Assembly: GCF_003724155.1 (NCBI RefSeq)
Contig: NZ_RJJQ01000008.1
Location: 62,001-126,000, forward strand
Reading direction: 5' to 3'
DNA length: 64,000 nt
From: Flexivirga caeni
Lineage (GTDB): Bacteria > Actinomycetota > Actinomycetes > Actinomycetales > Dermatophilaceae
Part shown: positions 19,901 to 30,157 of the stretch, in pieces
Numbering within the stretch: the first letter of the stretch is position 1
Layout of the letters: every line of letters begins with the position of its first letter
The notes under the pieces: model-generated
The model's input: the letters and a program-made list of their open reading frames with translations, nothing else
Told to the model about the DNA's origin: nothing
The model's database searches: none
Position numbers and translations under genes: made by a program

Positions 19901-19985
19901 TCGACCGGCACAGTAACGCATCGAGCGGCACACATATTCGGGGTGAATATGTGTGCCGCTCGATGCGTTTGTGTACCGCTCAATC
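19899..19985. repeat. 87-bp palindromic element, copy 1
   Basis: The centre is a perfect 25-bp inverted repeat (19915-19939 against 19945-19969) around the loop GGGGT, and pairing continues with few mismatches to both ends. Each half contains two direct copies of a motif close to GAGCGGCACAC. An equal-length relative is at 58008-58094. This copy lies between two convergent genes and begins inside the stop codon of the cNMP-binding gene, so it probably also terminates transcription. Confidence 0.88.
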
Positions 19986-20013
19986 TGGGGGTGAGCTTGC
20001 TCCCGACGGACTT

Positions 20014-21621
20014 TCAATGCGCGAAGTGGCGGGTGCCGGTGAAGTACATCGTGACGCCGGCCGCCTGGGCGGCGTCGATCACCAGCTGGTCGCGGATCGA
20101 ACCACCAGGCGCCACAACGGCTTTCACGCCGGCGTCGAGGAGCACCTGCAGGCCGTCGGGGAACGGGAAGTAGGCGTCCGAGGCGGCCACCGAGCCGCGC
20201 GCACGGTCCGCGCCGGCGCGACTGACCGCGAGGTGACAGGAGTCGACCCGGTTGACCTGACCCATCCCGACACCGACGGAAGCGCCGCCGGAGGCGAGCA
20301 GGATCGCGTTCGACTTGACCGCGCGGATCGCGCGCCAGGCGAACTGCAGGTCGGCCAGCGTGGCGTCGTCCGCGGCGTCGCCGGAGACCAGCCGCCAGTT
20401 GGCCGCGTCGTCACCGCCGGTGATCGTGCCGTCCTCGTCGCGCACGACCGCGTCGACCTTGTCGACGCGCTGCATCAGCATGCCGCCGCTGATCGGGCGG
20501 ATCTCGACCGGATCCCGCTGCTGGGCGTCCTCCGACGAGAGTCTGAGCAGCCGGATCGCCTTGCGCTTGCCGAGGATCTCGACCACACCGGGCTCGAAGT
20601 CGGGTGCGACGACCACCTCGGTGAAGATGTCCTGCACCGTCTCGGCCATCTCGACGGTGACCGGCCGATTGGTGGCGATCACCCCGCCGAACGCCGACAT
20701 CGGGTCACACGCGTGCGCCTTGCGATGCGCGTCGGCAATGTCCGAACCGACAGCGATGCCACAGGGATTCGCGTGTTTGATAACCGCGACGGTCGGCTGG
20801 TCGCCGTGGTCGTATGCCGCCCGGACCGCCGCGTCGGCGTCGACGAAGTTGTTGTAGGACATGGCCTTGCCGAAGAGCTGCTCGGCCGACGCGATGCCGG
20901 GACGCCAGTGCCGGTAGAGCGCCGCTGCCTGGTGGGGGTTCTCGCCATACCGCAGGTCGCCCGCCTTGACGAAGGTCGCGCCGGACCAGCTGGGGAAACC
21001 GGTGCCGTCGCTGGTGTCGACATAGACGTTGCCGATCCAGTTGGCGACCGTGTTGTCGTAGTCGGCAGTGTGCTGAAAAGCCTGCGCTGCCAGCAGTTTC
21101 CGCTGGTCCAGGGTGAAGCCGCCAGCGGCGACAGCGTCCAGGGTTGCGGGGTAGGCGTCCGGGGAGGTGACGATCGCGACGCTCGGGTGGTTCTTGGCTG
21201 CGGCGCGCACCATCGAGGGGCCGCCGATGTCGATCTGCTCGATGCACTCGTCGGGGGTCGCGCCGGAGGCGACGGTCGCCCGGAAGGGGTAGAGATTGGA
21301 GACAACCAGTTCGAACGGCGCAACACCCAATTCGTCCAGTTGCGAGAGGTGTTCGGGGATGCGCGTGTCGGCCAGGATGCCGGCGTGGACCTTCGGGTGC
21401 AGCGTCTTGACCCGGCCGTCGAGGCACTCGGGGAAGCCGGTGAGGTCCTCGACCTTGGTCACGGGTATGCCGAGGCCATCGATCAGGGCAGCGGAACCGC
21501 CGGTGGAAACCAGCTCGACGCCGGCGGCGTGCAGGCCGCGCGCGAGGTCTTCGAGACCGGTCTTGTCGTAGACGGAGATGAGTGCGCGCGTGATCGGACG
21601 GCGGCCTTGCGGCTCGGACAT
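20014..21621 (-). CDS. purH: Bifunctional AICAR formyltransferase / IMP cyclohydrolase
   Basis: Last two steps of de novo IMP synthesis. The N-terminal cyclohydrolase (MGS-like) domain shows [38 protein letters not shown] and [16 protein letters not shown]; the transformylase domain carries [11 protein letters not shown] with the catalytic Lys-His and, near the end, [10 protein letters not shown] and [15 protein letters not shown] 21621 is preceded by AAGGAG, so the longer upstream frame is rejected. The 535-residue length is normal. It lies directly behind a ZTP riboswitch and uses 10-formyl-THF, linking it to folD upstream. Confidence 0.96.
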   Translation of the reverse strand: MSEPQGRRPITRALISVYDKTGLEDLARGLHAAGVELVSTGGSAALIDGLGIPVTKVEDLTGFPECLDGRVKTLHPKVHAGILADTRIPEHLSQLDELGVAPFELVVSNLYPFRATVASGATPDECIEQIDIGGPSMVRAAAKNHPSVAIVTSPDAYPATLDAVAAGGFTLDQRKLLAAQAFQHTADYDNTVANWIGNVYVDTSDGTGFPSWSGATFVKAGDLRYGENPHQAAALYRHWRPGIASAEQLFGKAMSYNNFVDADAAVRAAYDHGDQPTVAVIKHANPCGIAVGSDIADAHRKAHACDPMSAFGGVIATNRPVTVEMAETVQDIFTEVVVAPDFEPGVVEILGKRKAIRLLRLSSEDAQQRDPVEIRPISGGMLMQRVDKVDAVVRDEDGTITGGDDAANWRLVSGDAADDATLADLQFAWRAIRAVKSNAILLASGGASVGVGMGQVNRVDSCHLAVSRAGADRARGSVAASDAYFPFPDGLQVLLDAGVKAVVAPGGSIRDQLVIDAAQAAGVTMYFTGTRHFAH

Positions 21622-21649
21622 GACTCTCCTTGCAGGGATCAGTGATGGC

Positions 21650-21722
21650 TGCGCGCACCCAGGCGGGCGATACGCGCGATTCCACTCCCCGGTGGTTACC
21701 CACCTGCGCCAGTCGTGTGGGC
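21650..21722 (-). promoter_or_regulatory. ZTP (pfl-type) riboswitch upstream of purH
   Basis: The leader RNA between purN and purH contains, in order, CGACTGGCG (21715-21707 on the reverse strand), a hairpin closed by GGTGG/CCACC, CCACCGGGGAG, a second hairpin arm, and CCGCCTGGGT (near 21666-21657). These are the conserved blocks of the ZTP/AICAR-monophosphate riboswitch. ZTP accumulates when 10-formyl-THF is short, so binding should raise purH expression. Boundaries are estimated from the conserved blocks. Confidence 0.85.
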
Positions 21723-21727
21723 CTAGC

Positions 21728-22342
21728 TTATCCGACCCGCACGCGTCGGCCCTCGACGGTGAAGCCGTCGCGGGCGAGCCGGCCGACCCACTGCACCAGC
21801 TGCGGGCGCTCGGCCTCCTTGATGCGCTCGGTGAGGGTGTCGACGGTGTCGTCGTCCTCCACCGGCACCGCACACTGCGCGACGATGGCGCCTGTGTCGA
21901 CGCCGGCATCGACCACGAAAAGCGTTGCGCCGGCGAGCTTCACGCCATACTCCAGCGCGTCGCGGGGGCCGTGTATGCCGGGGAAGCTCGGCAGCAACGC
22001 GTTATGACTGTTGAGGTAGCGCCCGCCATACGCCACGAGGAAGCGCTCCCCCACGAGCTTCAGGAACCCCGCCGACACCACCAGCTCCGGGTCGTATGTC
22101 GCGACGTGCTCCGTCAGCGCGGTGTCCCAGGCCGCCCGGTCAGGGTAGTCGCGCACCCGGCAGACGAACGTCGGAACACCCGCACGCTCGGCCCGCGCGA
22201 GCCCTTCGACGCCGTCCCGGTCGGCGCCGACCGCGGCGATGCGCACGCCATACGCCGGATCCTGCGCGGCGTCGAGCAGCGCCTGCAGCAGTGTCCCCGA
22301 GCCGGAGACGAGCACGACGATGGGCACGGGCTGGGTGTTCAC
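21728..22342 (-). CDS. purN: Phosphoribosylglycinamide formyltransferase
   Basis: Third step of purine synthesis: formylates GAR using 10-formyl-THF. [17 protein letters not shown] is the substrate-phosphate-binding N-terminus; the Asn-His-Asp catalytic set is in [17 protein letters not shown] and [14 protein letters not shown]. About 204 residues, normal for the family. Two adjacent GTG codons (22345 and 22342) are equally possible starts; longer upstream frames are not supported. Same strand as purH, separated only by the 106-bp riboswitch leader. Confidence 0.94.
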   Translation of the reverse strand: MNTQPVPIVVLVSGSGTLLQALLDAAQDPAYGVRIAAVGADRDGVEGLARAERAGVPTFVCRVRDYPDRAAWDTALTEHVATYDPELVVSAGFLKLVGERFLVAYGGRYLNSHNALLPSFPGIHGPRDALEYGVKLAGATLFVVDAGVDTGAIVAQCAVPVEDDDTVDTLTERIKEAERPQLVQWVGRLARDGFTVEGRRVRVG

Positions 22343-22444
22343 CACATTCGGCAGGCTACCGAAACTATGTAACACCGGGGAATCCGCTGCCGCCCGGCGA
22401 GTCTGCACGAATCACCGCCCGATCCCCGCGACCATGGCTGCGAC

Positions 22445-23653
22445 ATGAGTCTTCTGGATCGCACCCGCAGCTCCGTGCCCAGCTCGCCCCGGACGCCCGC
22501 GCCCCGCGACTGGCGGCAACTCTCGATCGCCGTCGGCTACGGCGCCGTCGGGGCGGTCACGCTCGCACTGGTGCTCGTCGCGCCGGTCATGGTGGCGTGG
22601 GCGGCCGACCCGCACAGCACGACCTCGTGGACCGACGCGCTCAGCTTCGCCGGCGACGGCTGGGCGCTCGCGCACCGCGGCCACGTGTCGGTCGCCGCAC
22701 ACACGCTGACCCTCGCGCCGCTGGTGCTGACCGCGCTTGCCGTGCTGTTCGCGCGGATGGCGGCCAAGGCCATGCTCACCCACCTGTCCGAACGCTCCGG
22801 CGCATGGTGGGAGGGGCCTGCGGCATACCTCGGCGGGTATGCCGTCACCGGCCTGGTCATCACCGCACTCTCCCACGGCGGACCGGCCAGCCCCAGCCTG
22901 CTCACCGTGCTGCCCGGCGCGCTCGTGGTCGGATTTGCCGGCACTCTGTGGGCGCTGCTGCGCAGCGATGAACCGGTTGCCGACCAGGCCAAAACCTTTG
23001 TCGACGAACACGTTTCACTCTCGACACGTCGCGCGCTGCGCCCGGCCGTGCGCGGTGTGCTGGCCTACCTGGGCATCGGCTTGGTGATCGTGCTGGTGCT
23101 GGCGCTGACCCACGCGTCACGCATCGGCGACCTGCAGGGGCAACTGCACCCCGGACTGCTCGGCGGCGTAGTGCTGTGGGCCGGTCAGCTGGCCGCACTG
23201 CCCAACCTGGTGCTCTGGGCCGCCGGGTGGACGACCGGCGCGACCGTGCAACTCGGCGCGGTCAGCGTCGGCAGCGGCTCGGTGCACGGCGGGATCCTGC
23301 CGATGGTGCCGCTGCTCGGCGGAGTGCCCGGCGCGGGCCCACTACCACTGGTGGCCACGCTTGCCCCGTTGCTGCCGGTGCTGCTCGGGTGCTTCGTGGG
23401 CCATCGCGCGCTCGCCGGCCTGACGACCTACGCGTCGCTGCGCACGAAGGCCGCGACGGCTGCCCAGGCGGCCGGTATGACGGTGCTCATCGTGCTGCTG
23501 CTCAGCTGGCTGTCCACCGCCGGCGTGAGCGGAGGATCGCTGTCGTATCTCGGCCCGTCGCTGCTGATCGTGCCGCTGCTCGCGGTCGAACTCGTGCTCG
23601 GCGCGCTCATCACGACCCTGTTGCTGCACTGGAAACGAGCCGTGCGCCGCTGA
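22445..23653 (+). CDS. DUF6350 (PerM-like) multi-spanning membrane protein
   Basis: A 402-residue integral membrane protein with roughly nine hydrophobic segments. The gene position next to purN and the glycine/leucine-rich composition with a long loop after the fourth segment match the actinobacterial DUF6350 family, whose mycobacterial member PerM is linked to cell division and persistence. I recognise no catalytic motif. The ATG at 22445 starts a short charged, proline-rich cytoplasmic tail before the first membrane segment. It is followed at 19 bp by the prepilin peptidase gene on the same strand. Confidence 0.65.
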   Translation: MSLLDRTRSSVPSSPRTPAPRDWRQLSIAVGYGAVGAVTLALVLVAPVMVAWAADPHSTTSWTDALSFAGDGWALAHRGHVSVAAHTLTLAPLVLTALAVLFARMAAKAMLTHLSERSGAWWEGPAAYLGGYAVTGLVITALSHGGPASPSLLTVLPGALVVGFAGTLWALLRSDEPVADQAKTFVDEHVSLSTRRALRPAVRGVLAYLGIGLVIVLVLALTHASRIGDLQGQLHPGLLGGVVLWAGQLAALPNLVLWAAGWTTGATVQLGAVSVGSGSVHGGILPMVPLLGGVPGAGPLPLVATLAPLLPVLLGCFVGHRALAGLTTYASLRTKAATAAQAAGMTVLIVLLLSWLSTAGVSGGSLSYLGPSLLIVPLLAVELVLGALITTLLLHWKRAVRR

Positions 23654-23672
23654 CCGGCTAGCCTCTAGCCGC

Positions 23673-24332
23673 ATGAACCCGTGGCTGATCGGCGCCCTTG
23701 CCGGAGGTATGGCGGTGCCCGTCGCGGCCGCACTACGCACCCGGCTGCGGACCGAGGCGCACCGGCATGCCGACGAGAGCGGCACACCCACCCGTAGCCA
23801 CCTCTGGCTGCTCGCCGCCCTGCCGCTCGTCAGCCTTCTCGTCGCGCACGCCCTGGCCGAGCGCCACAACGCTGGTATGACGCTCGTCTCGTGCCTCAGC
23901 CTGCCGGTGCTCGCGGCGCTGGCCGCGATCGACCTCGACGTGCACCGGCTGCCGGACGCGCTGACCTATCCGCTGGCGTTGCTCGCGGTGTTCATCGCAG
24001 CGGCGGCCAGCCTGTCCACGGGTGATTGGCCGGCGTTGCTGCGCGCGGTCCTCGCGGGTCCGGCGCTCGGCGCGGCATACCTGCTTCTGCTGGTGGTATC
24101 CCCTGGCGGCGCCGGGATCGGCCTGGGCGACGTCAAGCTCGCGGTCGGTCTCGGCGTCCAGCTGGGCTGGTCGTCCTGGACGGCCGTGCTGACCGCGACG
24201 ATGGCCGGTTTCGTGCTGGGCGGGGTCTGGGCGGCGGTGCTGCTGATCGGCCGGCGCGCGACCCGGAACACCCAGATCGCGTTCGGCCCGTTCATGATCA
24301 GCGGCACCGTCCTGACCCTCCTCGGCGGTTGA
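23673..24332 (+). CDS. A24 family prepilin peptidase (short form)
   Basis: A 219-residue membrane aspartyl protease that would cut type IV prepilin-like leaders. The two catalytic aspartates are in AAIDLDVHRLPDAL (about residue 90) and GIGLGDVKLAVG (about residue 150), the latter being the family GxGD motif. Six or so membrane segments are seen. The N-terminal zinc/methylase domain of PilD-type enzymes is absent, as in many actinobacterial forms. No pilin gene is nearby; it ends 11 bp before the convergent sucD. Confidence 0.85.
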   Translation: MNPWLIGALAGGMAVPVAAALRTRLRTEAHRHADESGTPTRSHLWLLAALPLVSLLVAHALAERHNAGMTLVSCLSLPVLAALAAIDLDVHRLPDALTYPLALLAVFIAAAASLSTGDWPALLRAVLAGPALGAAYLLLLVVSPGGAGIGLGDVKLAVGLGVQLGWSSWTAVLTATMAGFVLGGVWAAVLLIGRRATRNTQIAFGPFMISGTVLTLLGG

Positions 24333-24343
24333 GCCGCGAAACC

Positions 24344-25225
24344 TCAGCTGCCGCGCAGGATCTCGCGCATCAGCTCGGCGGTCTCCGACGGCGTCTTGCC
24401 GACCTTCACCCCGGCGGCCTCGAGCGCTTCCTTCTTGGCGGCAGCCGTGCCCGAGGAACCGGACACGATGGCGCCCGCGTGACCCATCGTCTTGCCCTCG
24501 GGCGCGGTGAAGCCCGCGACATACCCGACGACCGGCTTGGTCACGTGCTCCTTGATGTATGCCGCAGCGCGCTCCTCCGCGTCACCGCCGATCTCGCCGA
24601 TCATCACGATCGCCTTGGTATCGGGGTCGGCCTCGAAGGCTTCCAGCGCGTCGATGTGCGTGGTGCCGATGACCGGGTCGCCGCCGATGCCGATGGCGGT
24701 GGTGAAGCCGAAGTCCCGCAGCTCATACATCATCTGGTAGGTCAGCGTGCCCGACTTGGAGACCAGCCCGATCGGGCCCTTGCCCGCGATCGTGTGCGGC
24801 GTGATGCCGGCCAGCGACTCCCCGGGGGTGATGATCCCGGGGCAGTTCGGGCCGATGATCCTCGTCTTCTTGCCGATCGAGTAGTTGTAGAACTCGGCGG
24901 AGTCCTTCACCGGGATGCCCTCGGTGATGACGACCAGCAGCGGGATCTCGGCGTCGATGGCCTCGATCGCGGCGTCCTTGGCGAACGCCGGCGGCACGAA
25001 CGCGACCGACACGTTCGCGCCGGTGGCCTCCATCGCCTCCTTGACGGTGCCGAAGACGGGCAGCTCCTTGCCGCCGATCTCGGCGGTCGTGCCGGCCTTG
25101 CGGGCGTTGACGCCGCCGACGATGGTGGACCCGGCGTCGAGCATCAGCGCGGTGTGCTTGGAGCCCATGCCACCGGTCATGCCCTGGACGATGATCTTGC
25201 TGTCAGCGTTCAAAAAGATTGACAT
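24344..25225 (-). CDS. sucD: Succinate--CoA ligase, ADP-forming, alpha subunit
   Basis: Pairs with SucC to convert succinyl-CoA to succinate with ATP formation. The CoA-binding Rossmann region has [26 protein letters not shown] and SKSGTLTYQ; the phosphohistidine is in [15 protein letters not shown]. 293 residues is typical. The ATG at 25225 follows an AAGGAA site. It lies 35 bp downstream of sucC in one operon. Confidence 0.96.
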   Translation of the reverse strand: MSIFLNADSKIIVQGMTGGMGSKHTALMLDAGSTIVGGVNARKAGTTAEIGGKELPVFGTVKEAMEATGANVSVAFVPPAFAKDAAIEAIDAEIPLLVVITEGIPVKDSAEFYNYSIGKKTRIIGPNCPGIITPGESLAGITPHTIAGKGPIGLVSKSGTLTYQMMYELRDFGFTTAIGIGGDPVIGTTHIDALEAFEADPDTKAIVMIGEIGGDAEERAAAYIKEHVTKPVVGYVAGFTAPEGKTMGHAGAIVSGSSGTAAAKKEALEAAGVKVGKTPSETAELMREILRGS

Positions 25226-25260
25226 TCTTGAAGGTTCCTTTTTCGTATGCCGTCAGCGGA

Positions 25261-26439
25261 TCACTTGGCGGAGCCGGCGAGCTCGGCGGCCTTCGCCGCG
25301 GCGCCGTCCATCGTGTCGACCTGGGTCACCAGCGGGTGGTTCAGCTCGTTGAGGATTGCCCGGCCCTTCTCGACCGCATTGCCGTCAAGGCGGACGACGA
25401 GCGGCTTCTTGGCGTTGTCGCCCAGGATCTCGAGGGCACCCTTGATGCCGTTGGCAACCTCATCGCACGCGGTGATGCCGCCGAAGACGTTGACGAAAAC
25501 CGACTTCACCTGCTCGTCGCCGAGGATGACGTCCAGCCCATCGGCCATGACCTGCGCGTTGGCGCCGCCGCCGATGTCGAGGAAGTTGGCGGGCTTCACG
25601 TCATACTGCTCGCCGGCGTAGGCGACCACGTCGAGGGTGGACATGACCAGTCCCGCACCGTTGCCGATGATGCCGACCTGGCCGTCCAGCTTGACGTAGT
25701 TGAGGCCCTTCTCCTTGGCCTTCGCTTCCAGCGGGTCGGTCGCGGACGTGTCCTCCAGCGCCGCGTGATCCGGGTGGCGGAAGTCGGCGTTGGCGTCGAG
25801 GGTCACCTTGCCGTCGAGGGCGACGATGTCCCCGGCGCCGGTCTGCACCAGCGGGTTCACCTCGACCAGGGTGGCGTCCTCACCGGTGTAAACGTCCCAG
25901 AGCTTCTGCAGCACCGGGGCGATCTTGGCGCCGAGCTCGGCGTCGAAGCCGGCGGCGTCGACGATCTCCTTCGCCTTGGCTTCGTCGATGCCGACGTTCG
26001 GGTCGACGGCGACGCGGGCGAGGGCGTCCGGACGCTCGACGGCGAGCTGCTCGATCTCCATGCCGCCCTCCTTGCTGCACATCGCCAGGTAGCTGCGGTT
26101 GGCCCGGTCGAGCAGGACGGAGAAGTAGTACTCCTCCTTGATGTCCGCGCCCTGGGCGATCATCACGGTGCCGACGGTGTGGCCCTTGATGTCCATGCCC
26201 AGGATCTCGGCGGCACGCTCCTTCGCCTCCTGCGGCGACTTGGCGACCTTCACGCCGCCTGCCTTCCCGCGGCCTCCGGTCTTGACCTGTGCCTTGACGA
26301 CCGTCACGCCGCCGGACGTGGCGCCAATCTCGGCCGCGGCCTGCTCGGCCTGCTCCGGGGTCGTGGCGGTCTGGCCGGCCAGCACCGGCACGCCGTGCGC
26401 TTCGAACATGTCGCGCGCCTGGTATTCAAAGAGATCCAC
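25261..26439 (-). CDS. sucC: Succinate--CoA ligase, ADP-forming, beta subunit
   Basis: The nucleotide-binding and dimer-forming subunit. The N-terminal ATP-grasp domain shows [35 protein letters not shown] and LVEVNPLV; the C-terminal CoA-ligase domain has NFLDIGGGA and [15 protein letters not shown]. 392 residues from GTG 26439, which is preceded by AGGGACGG; an in-frame ATG 18 bp upstream lacks a site at proper distance. First gene of sucCD. Confidence 0.96.
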   Translation of the reverse strand: MDLFEYQARDMFEAHGVPVLAGQTATTPEQAEQAAAEIGATSGGVTVVKAQVKTGGRGKAGGVKVAKSPQEAKERAAEILGMDIKGHTVGTVMIAQGADIKEEYYFSVLLDRANRSYLAMCSKEGGMEIEQLAVERPDALARVAVDPNVGIDEAKAKEIVDAAGFDAELGAKIAPVLQKLWDVYTGEDATLVEVNPLVQTGAGDIVALDGKVTLDANADFRHPDHAALEDTSATDPLEAKAKEKGLNYVKLDGQVGIIGNGAGLVMSTLDVVAYAGEQYDVKPANFLDIGGGANAQVMADGLDVILGDEQVKSVFVNVFGGITACDEVANGIKGALEILGDNAKKPLVVRLDGNAVEKGRAILNELNHPLVTQVDTMDGAAAKAAELAGSAK

Positions 26440-26589
26440 GCGGAATCCGTCCCTCATGTCGCTTCTGGAAAGAACTTCTGAAGGCTCGAGGCGTCCGGAG
26501 CGTGCCGCGGACGGCGGGCGTCCGGACCTCGTTGTCCAGTTCGGATGCTAGTGGTATGGCGCTTCCGCGCACCCGCTGGGTCGGCGATT

Positions 26590-29430
26590 TCAGGTCAGCC
26601 GGCGGGTCATCGGCACCCGGCCACGGGTTGCGAGCGCGGCGAGCGCCCCGGCGAGCAGGGGTATGCCGATGGCTACCGCCAGCAGCATCGCCCACGGGAT
26701 GACGGTGATGGTGTGGTGGTGGCCGCCCAGCGCGCTCCGCGTCGCGGGATGGCTCGCGGCATACCCGGCGACGCACCCGACGACCAGGCCGAGGAGCGCT
26801 CCGAACAGGCCTACCGCCGCCGCGTTGGATCCGGCGATCAGCCGGCGCAGCCGCGACGGTGCGCCCAGCGAGGCGAACGTCGCACTGTCCGCGCGGGATT
26901 CGGCGTTGGACAACGCGGTCGAGGTGAGGGTGGCGACGAGGACCAGCAGACCGAACACAATGCCGATGACCAGCCAGATCCAGTTGTCGACATCCTGGTA
27001 GCCGCGCTCGACGTAGAGAATGTCGCCGGATCCTGCCGGACCGTTCAGCCGGTCGCTGATCGTCTGCGCCGCGCTGCGGGGAACACCGCCGGGGTTGCGG
27101 ATCAGGACGCCGGCGAGGTAGCTGCCGCCCGGCAGCTTTGCCGCCGCGTCCGTCGAGATGAGCGCGGAAGCAGTGATGAGCGAGCCGTAGGTCGTGACGG
27201 ATTGCCCATCGTTCGTCGTGCGCTGGGGTAGCTGCATGGTGAAGAACGGTTGCGGGCTGAGCGCGACCGGCACCGAGACCTTCGCGGTGACTCGGGCATC
27301 CTGCAACGGTCCGGTGCTCGATAAGCGGCCGGTGCCGGTGACGACCGTCATGGCACGCTTTTGCGCCGCTGGGCCGCCGGGCAGCAGGACGCGGCCGGCA
27401 CGCAGCGCCGCCACATCGTTCGCACTCAGTGCGAAGACACGGGCCAGTTGGGCAGGCGTCGCCGCGACCAGGAGGTTTCCCCACGACGGAGCGAACACCG
27501 GTGAGCAGGAAGAGTCGCCCGGGCCGGCCAGCGCCTGGGTGTCGCTGCAGCCCGATTGATAGCCCGCGGTCACCTGCACCAGGTCTCCATCATTGCCACC
27601 GCCGCTCGCACTCGGCGAGCCGACCGATCGCAGCTCGGTCAGTGCCGCGCGCGGCAACTGATCGCGGATGACCCGGATGGCATCCGGGTCGACCGCGGCC
27701 CCGTCGGTCGCAGTGACCAGGGCCTGGCCCATCGGCAGGCTGGGCTGGTAGGCCTCCTGCATCGCGCGGTTGTTGCTGGCGAGGGTGATGGCCGTGGTGG
27801 TCAGCACGGCGACCGTGGCCAGGATCGCGCCGGTCGTCGCGACGGCCCGGCCGCGCTGGCGGCCGATGTCGCGCACCGCGATGCGCAGCGGGAGCGGGAA
27901 ATGACCGGCCAGGCTGCCGAGCCGGGCGAGTAGCCAGGGTGCCGTCATCAGCGTGCCGACGAAGAGGGACACCGAGCCCAGGATGATGCCGCCGACGACC
28001 AGGGGGCTGGTGTCGGCAGCGTCGCCGTCTCGGCCCTCGCTGGCGACCAACGCGATCGGGAGCAGCACGGCCCCCACCGCGGCGATCACCAAGCCGGCGA
28101 TCGGCCAGCCGGCGCGCACCTTCGCGACCGACACGTGACCACGCAGCACGGCGATCAGGTTGACCCGGGAAGCGGCCACCGCAGGCACGAAAGCCGCGGT
28201 GAGAGAAGCGAATACGGCGACAGCCAGCAGGATCAGCCCCCAGCCGAAGCGCAGGTCGAGCGGGCCGGGCGCGGCCGAGGTGGGCGACCAGTGCGCGTAG
28301 GCCTGCACGGCCAGCCACCCGCACGCAGCGCCGAGCACGAGGCCGATGATCGCCGAGAGTGCGCCAAGCAGCAGCGCCTGGGCGAGCACATAGCGGCGCA
28401 GCTGCGCCTTGCTGGCGCCGTTGCTCGCGAGCTGGCCGAGCGCGCGGCGGTGCCGGGCGCCGCTTGCCGCGAACGCCGGGCCGGCGAGCAGCGCGATCAC
28501 GAGGACGAGCCCGGTGCCGAGCAGGATCAGCAGCGAGGTGTTCCCTGAATCGCCGGCTCCGAGGAACTGATTTCCGGGATCTGCCTGCGCCTGCCCGGGA
28601 TGCTCGATCACCGACCGGCTGGCGACCAGGAGGCCGTAGCGGTTCAGTTCCTTGACCTCCGGCCAGCGCACCGGTGACTTCCGGTCCAGCACCCACGACG
28701 TTGCCCGACCGCTCGGCAGCGCGACCAGCGACTGCGCGTTCGGGGTGTCCGCTCGGCCGACGACGGTCACCGTGCGGGTCATGCCGCCACTGTGCAGGGT
28801 GAGCGTGCCGTGCGTGGGTATGCCGTCGGCGGCACCCGCCCGGCTGACCAGCACCTCGTCGGCCGTCCGCGGCCACCGTCCGGCGGTGAGACGAGCCATG
28901 CCGTCATACGCGTGCCGGCGGCCGTCGATGCCGAGCGTCGATGCGAGCATCGACCGGTGCGCGAGCACGACATACGGCTGCGACCAGGTCACTGGGAGCA
29001 CCGTGCCGCCGGTGACGCCCTGGATGTCGCGTGCGGTCGGCGACTTCGGATCGCCCCGGAAATGCAGGGTTTTCGGCATGTTGCCGTCCATCATGCCGAA
29101 GGCGACACCGCTCCAGTCCTGCACGATCGCGTCCGAGCCCTGCACCGTCAGCCGCGCCTGACTCGCGCCCATCGTCCGGGGGATGCCCTCGCGCGGGCTG
29201 ACGACGTTGGTGAAGGCGAAGGTGCCGCCTGCGGCGATGAACAACAGCGGCAACCCGATGAGCAGCACCACGAGCACGGCGCGGCCGCGGTGCTTGCGTA
29301 TGTCGCGGGCGGCGAGCCGCAACGAGACTCGCCAGCCCCCGACATACCCTCCGATGCCCCCTGAGCGCCGGAGAGCCGGAGCTGAACTCCGGAGCGCCGG
29401 AGCTGACGTGGACTCCCCCGAGGTGCCCAT
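26590..29430 (-). CDS. FtsX-family ABC transporter permease, large double-repeat form
   Basis: A 946-residue membrane protein of the MacB/FtsX class, which usually drive lipoprotein, peptide or drug extrusion by mechanotransmission. A first membrane helix (LVVLLIGLPLLFIAAGG, about 50-66) is followed by a large extracytoplasmic domain (about 70-290), a block of membrane helices, a central helix with a second extracytoplasmic domain, and a terminal FtsX block. The C-terminus shows the FtsX pattern of three helices. ATG 29430 starts 2 bp below the stop of the ATPase gene. Encoded with an ATPase and PadR regulator. Confidence 0.86.
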   Translation of the reverse strand: MGTSGESTSAPALRSSAPALRRSGGIGGYVGGWRVSLRLAARDIRKHRGRAVLVVLLIGLPLLFIAAGGTFAFTNVVSPREGIPRTMGASQARLTVQGSDAIVQDWSGVAFGMMDGNMPKTLHFRGDPKSPTARDIQGVTGGTVLPVTWSQPYVVLAHRSMLASTLGIDGRRHAYDGMARLTAGRWPRTADEVLVSRAGAADGIPTHGTLTLHSGGMTRTVTVVGRADTPNAQSLVALPSGRATSWVLDRKSPVRWPEVKELNRYGLLVASRSVIEHPGQAQADPGNQFLGAGDSGNTSLLILLGTGLVLVIALLAGPAFAASGARHRRALGQLASNGASKAQLRRYVLAQALLLGALSAIIGLVLGAACGWLAVQAYAHWSPTSAAPGPLDLRFGWGLILLAVAVFASLTAAFVPAVAASRVNLIAVLRGHVSVAKVRAGWPIAGLVIAAVGAVLLPIALVASEGRDGDAADTSPLVVGGIILGSVSLFVGTLMTAPWLLARLGSLAGHFPLPLRIAVRDIGRQRGRAVATTGAILATVAVLTTTAITLASNNRAMQEAYQPSLPMGQALVTATDGAAVDPDAIRVIRDQLPRAALTELRSVGSPSASGGGNDGDLVQVTAGYQSGCSDTQALAGPGDSSCSPVFAPSWGNLLVAATPAQLARVFALSANDVAALRAGRVLLPGGPAAQKRAMTVVTGTGRLSSTGPLQDARVTAKVSVPVALSPQPFFTMQLPQRTTNDGQSVTTYGSLITASALISTDAAAKLPGGSYLAGVLIRNPGGVPRSAAQTISDRLNGPAGSGDILYVERGYQDVDNWIWLVIGIVFGLLVLVATLTSTALSNAESRADSATFASLGAPSRLRRLIAGSNAAAVGLFGALLGLVVGCVAGYAASHPATRSALGGHHHTITVIPWAMLLAVAIGIPLLAGALAALATRGRVPMTRRLT

Positions 29431-29431
29431 G

Positions 29432-30157
29432 TCAGACCCCCGTTTCGAGCAGCGACTCGGGAGTCTCCGCGTCACCTGTCGCGTCGACGACCACGCCGTC
29501 GCGCAGGAAGATCACCCGGTCGGCCCACGCCGCGTGCCGCGACTCATGCGTCACCAGGAGCCCGCCCGCGCCGTCGTCGCACTGGTCACGCAGCGTGCGC
29601 AACACCGCTTCGCCGGTGGTCGAGTCGAGCGCACCGGTCGGCTCGTCGGCGAGAACCAGGCGCCGGTCACCGACCAGCGCGCGGGCGATCGCGGCCCGCT
29701 GCTGCTGACCGCCGGACAGCTGCTCCGGGAAGCGGTCGGCCAGCTCCAGGATGCCGACCTTGCCCAGGGCGTCGCGAGCCGCAGCACGCGCCTTGCGCAC
29801 ACCCACGCCGTCCAATTCCATCGGGAGAGAGACGTTTTCGATCGCGGTCAGCGACGGGATGAGGTTCAGGTCCTGGAAGACGAAACCCATCGTCCGGCGG
29901 CGCAGCCGGTCCAGTCCAGCACGCGACAGCGACGCGAGCACCTGCCCGTCGATCGACACCGCGCCCTCGGTCGGCGCGTCCAGGCCGCCGGCAAGGTTGA
30001 GCAGAGTGGACTTGCCGGAGCCGCTCGGGCCCATCACCGCGACGAGTTCTCCGGCACGCACCGTCAGCGACACACCGCGCAGCGCGTGCACCGCGGTGTT
30101 GCCGGTGCCGTGGGTCCGGACGACGTCGTCCAGCCGGAGGATCGGTTGCTGCGTCAT
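29432..30157 (-). CDS. ABC transporter ATP-binding protein (MacB/LolD type)
   Basis: A 241-residue ATPase that powers the adjacent FtsX permease. Walker A GPSGSGKST (about residues 43-51), Q-loop FVFQDLNLIPSLTA, signature LSGGQQQRAAIARAL, Walker B RLVLADEPTGALD and the switch His in LLVTHE are all intact. DLNLIPSLTAIENV is typical of the LolD/MacB branch. It overlaps the PadR gene by 4 bp. Confidence 0.95.
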   Translation of the reverse strand: MTQQPILRLDDVVRTHGTGNTAVHALRGVSLTVRAGELVAVMGPSGSGKSTLLNLAGGLDAPTEGAVSIDGQVLASLSRAGLDRLRRRTMGFVFQDLNLIPSLTAIENVSLPMELDGVGVRKARAAARDALGKVGILELADRFPEQLSGGQQQRAAIARALVGDRRLVLADEPTGALDSTTGEAVLRTLRDQCDDGAGGLLVTHESRHAAWADRVIFLRDGVVVDATGDAETPESLLETGV

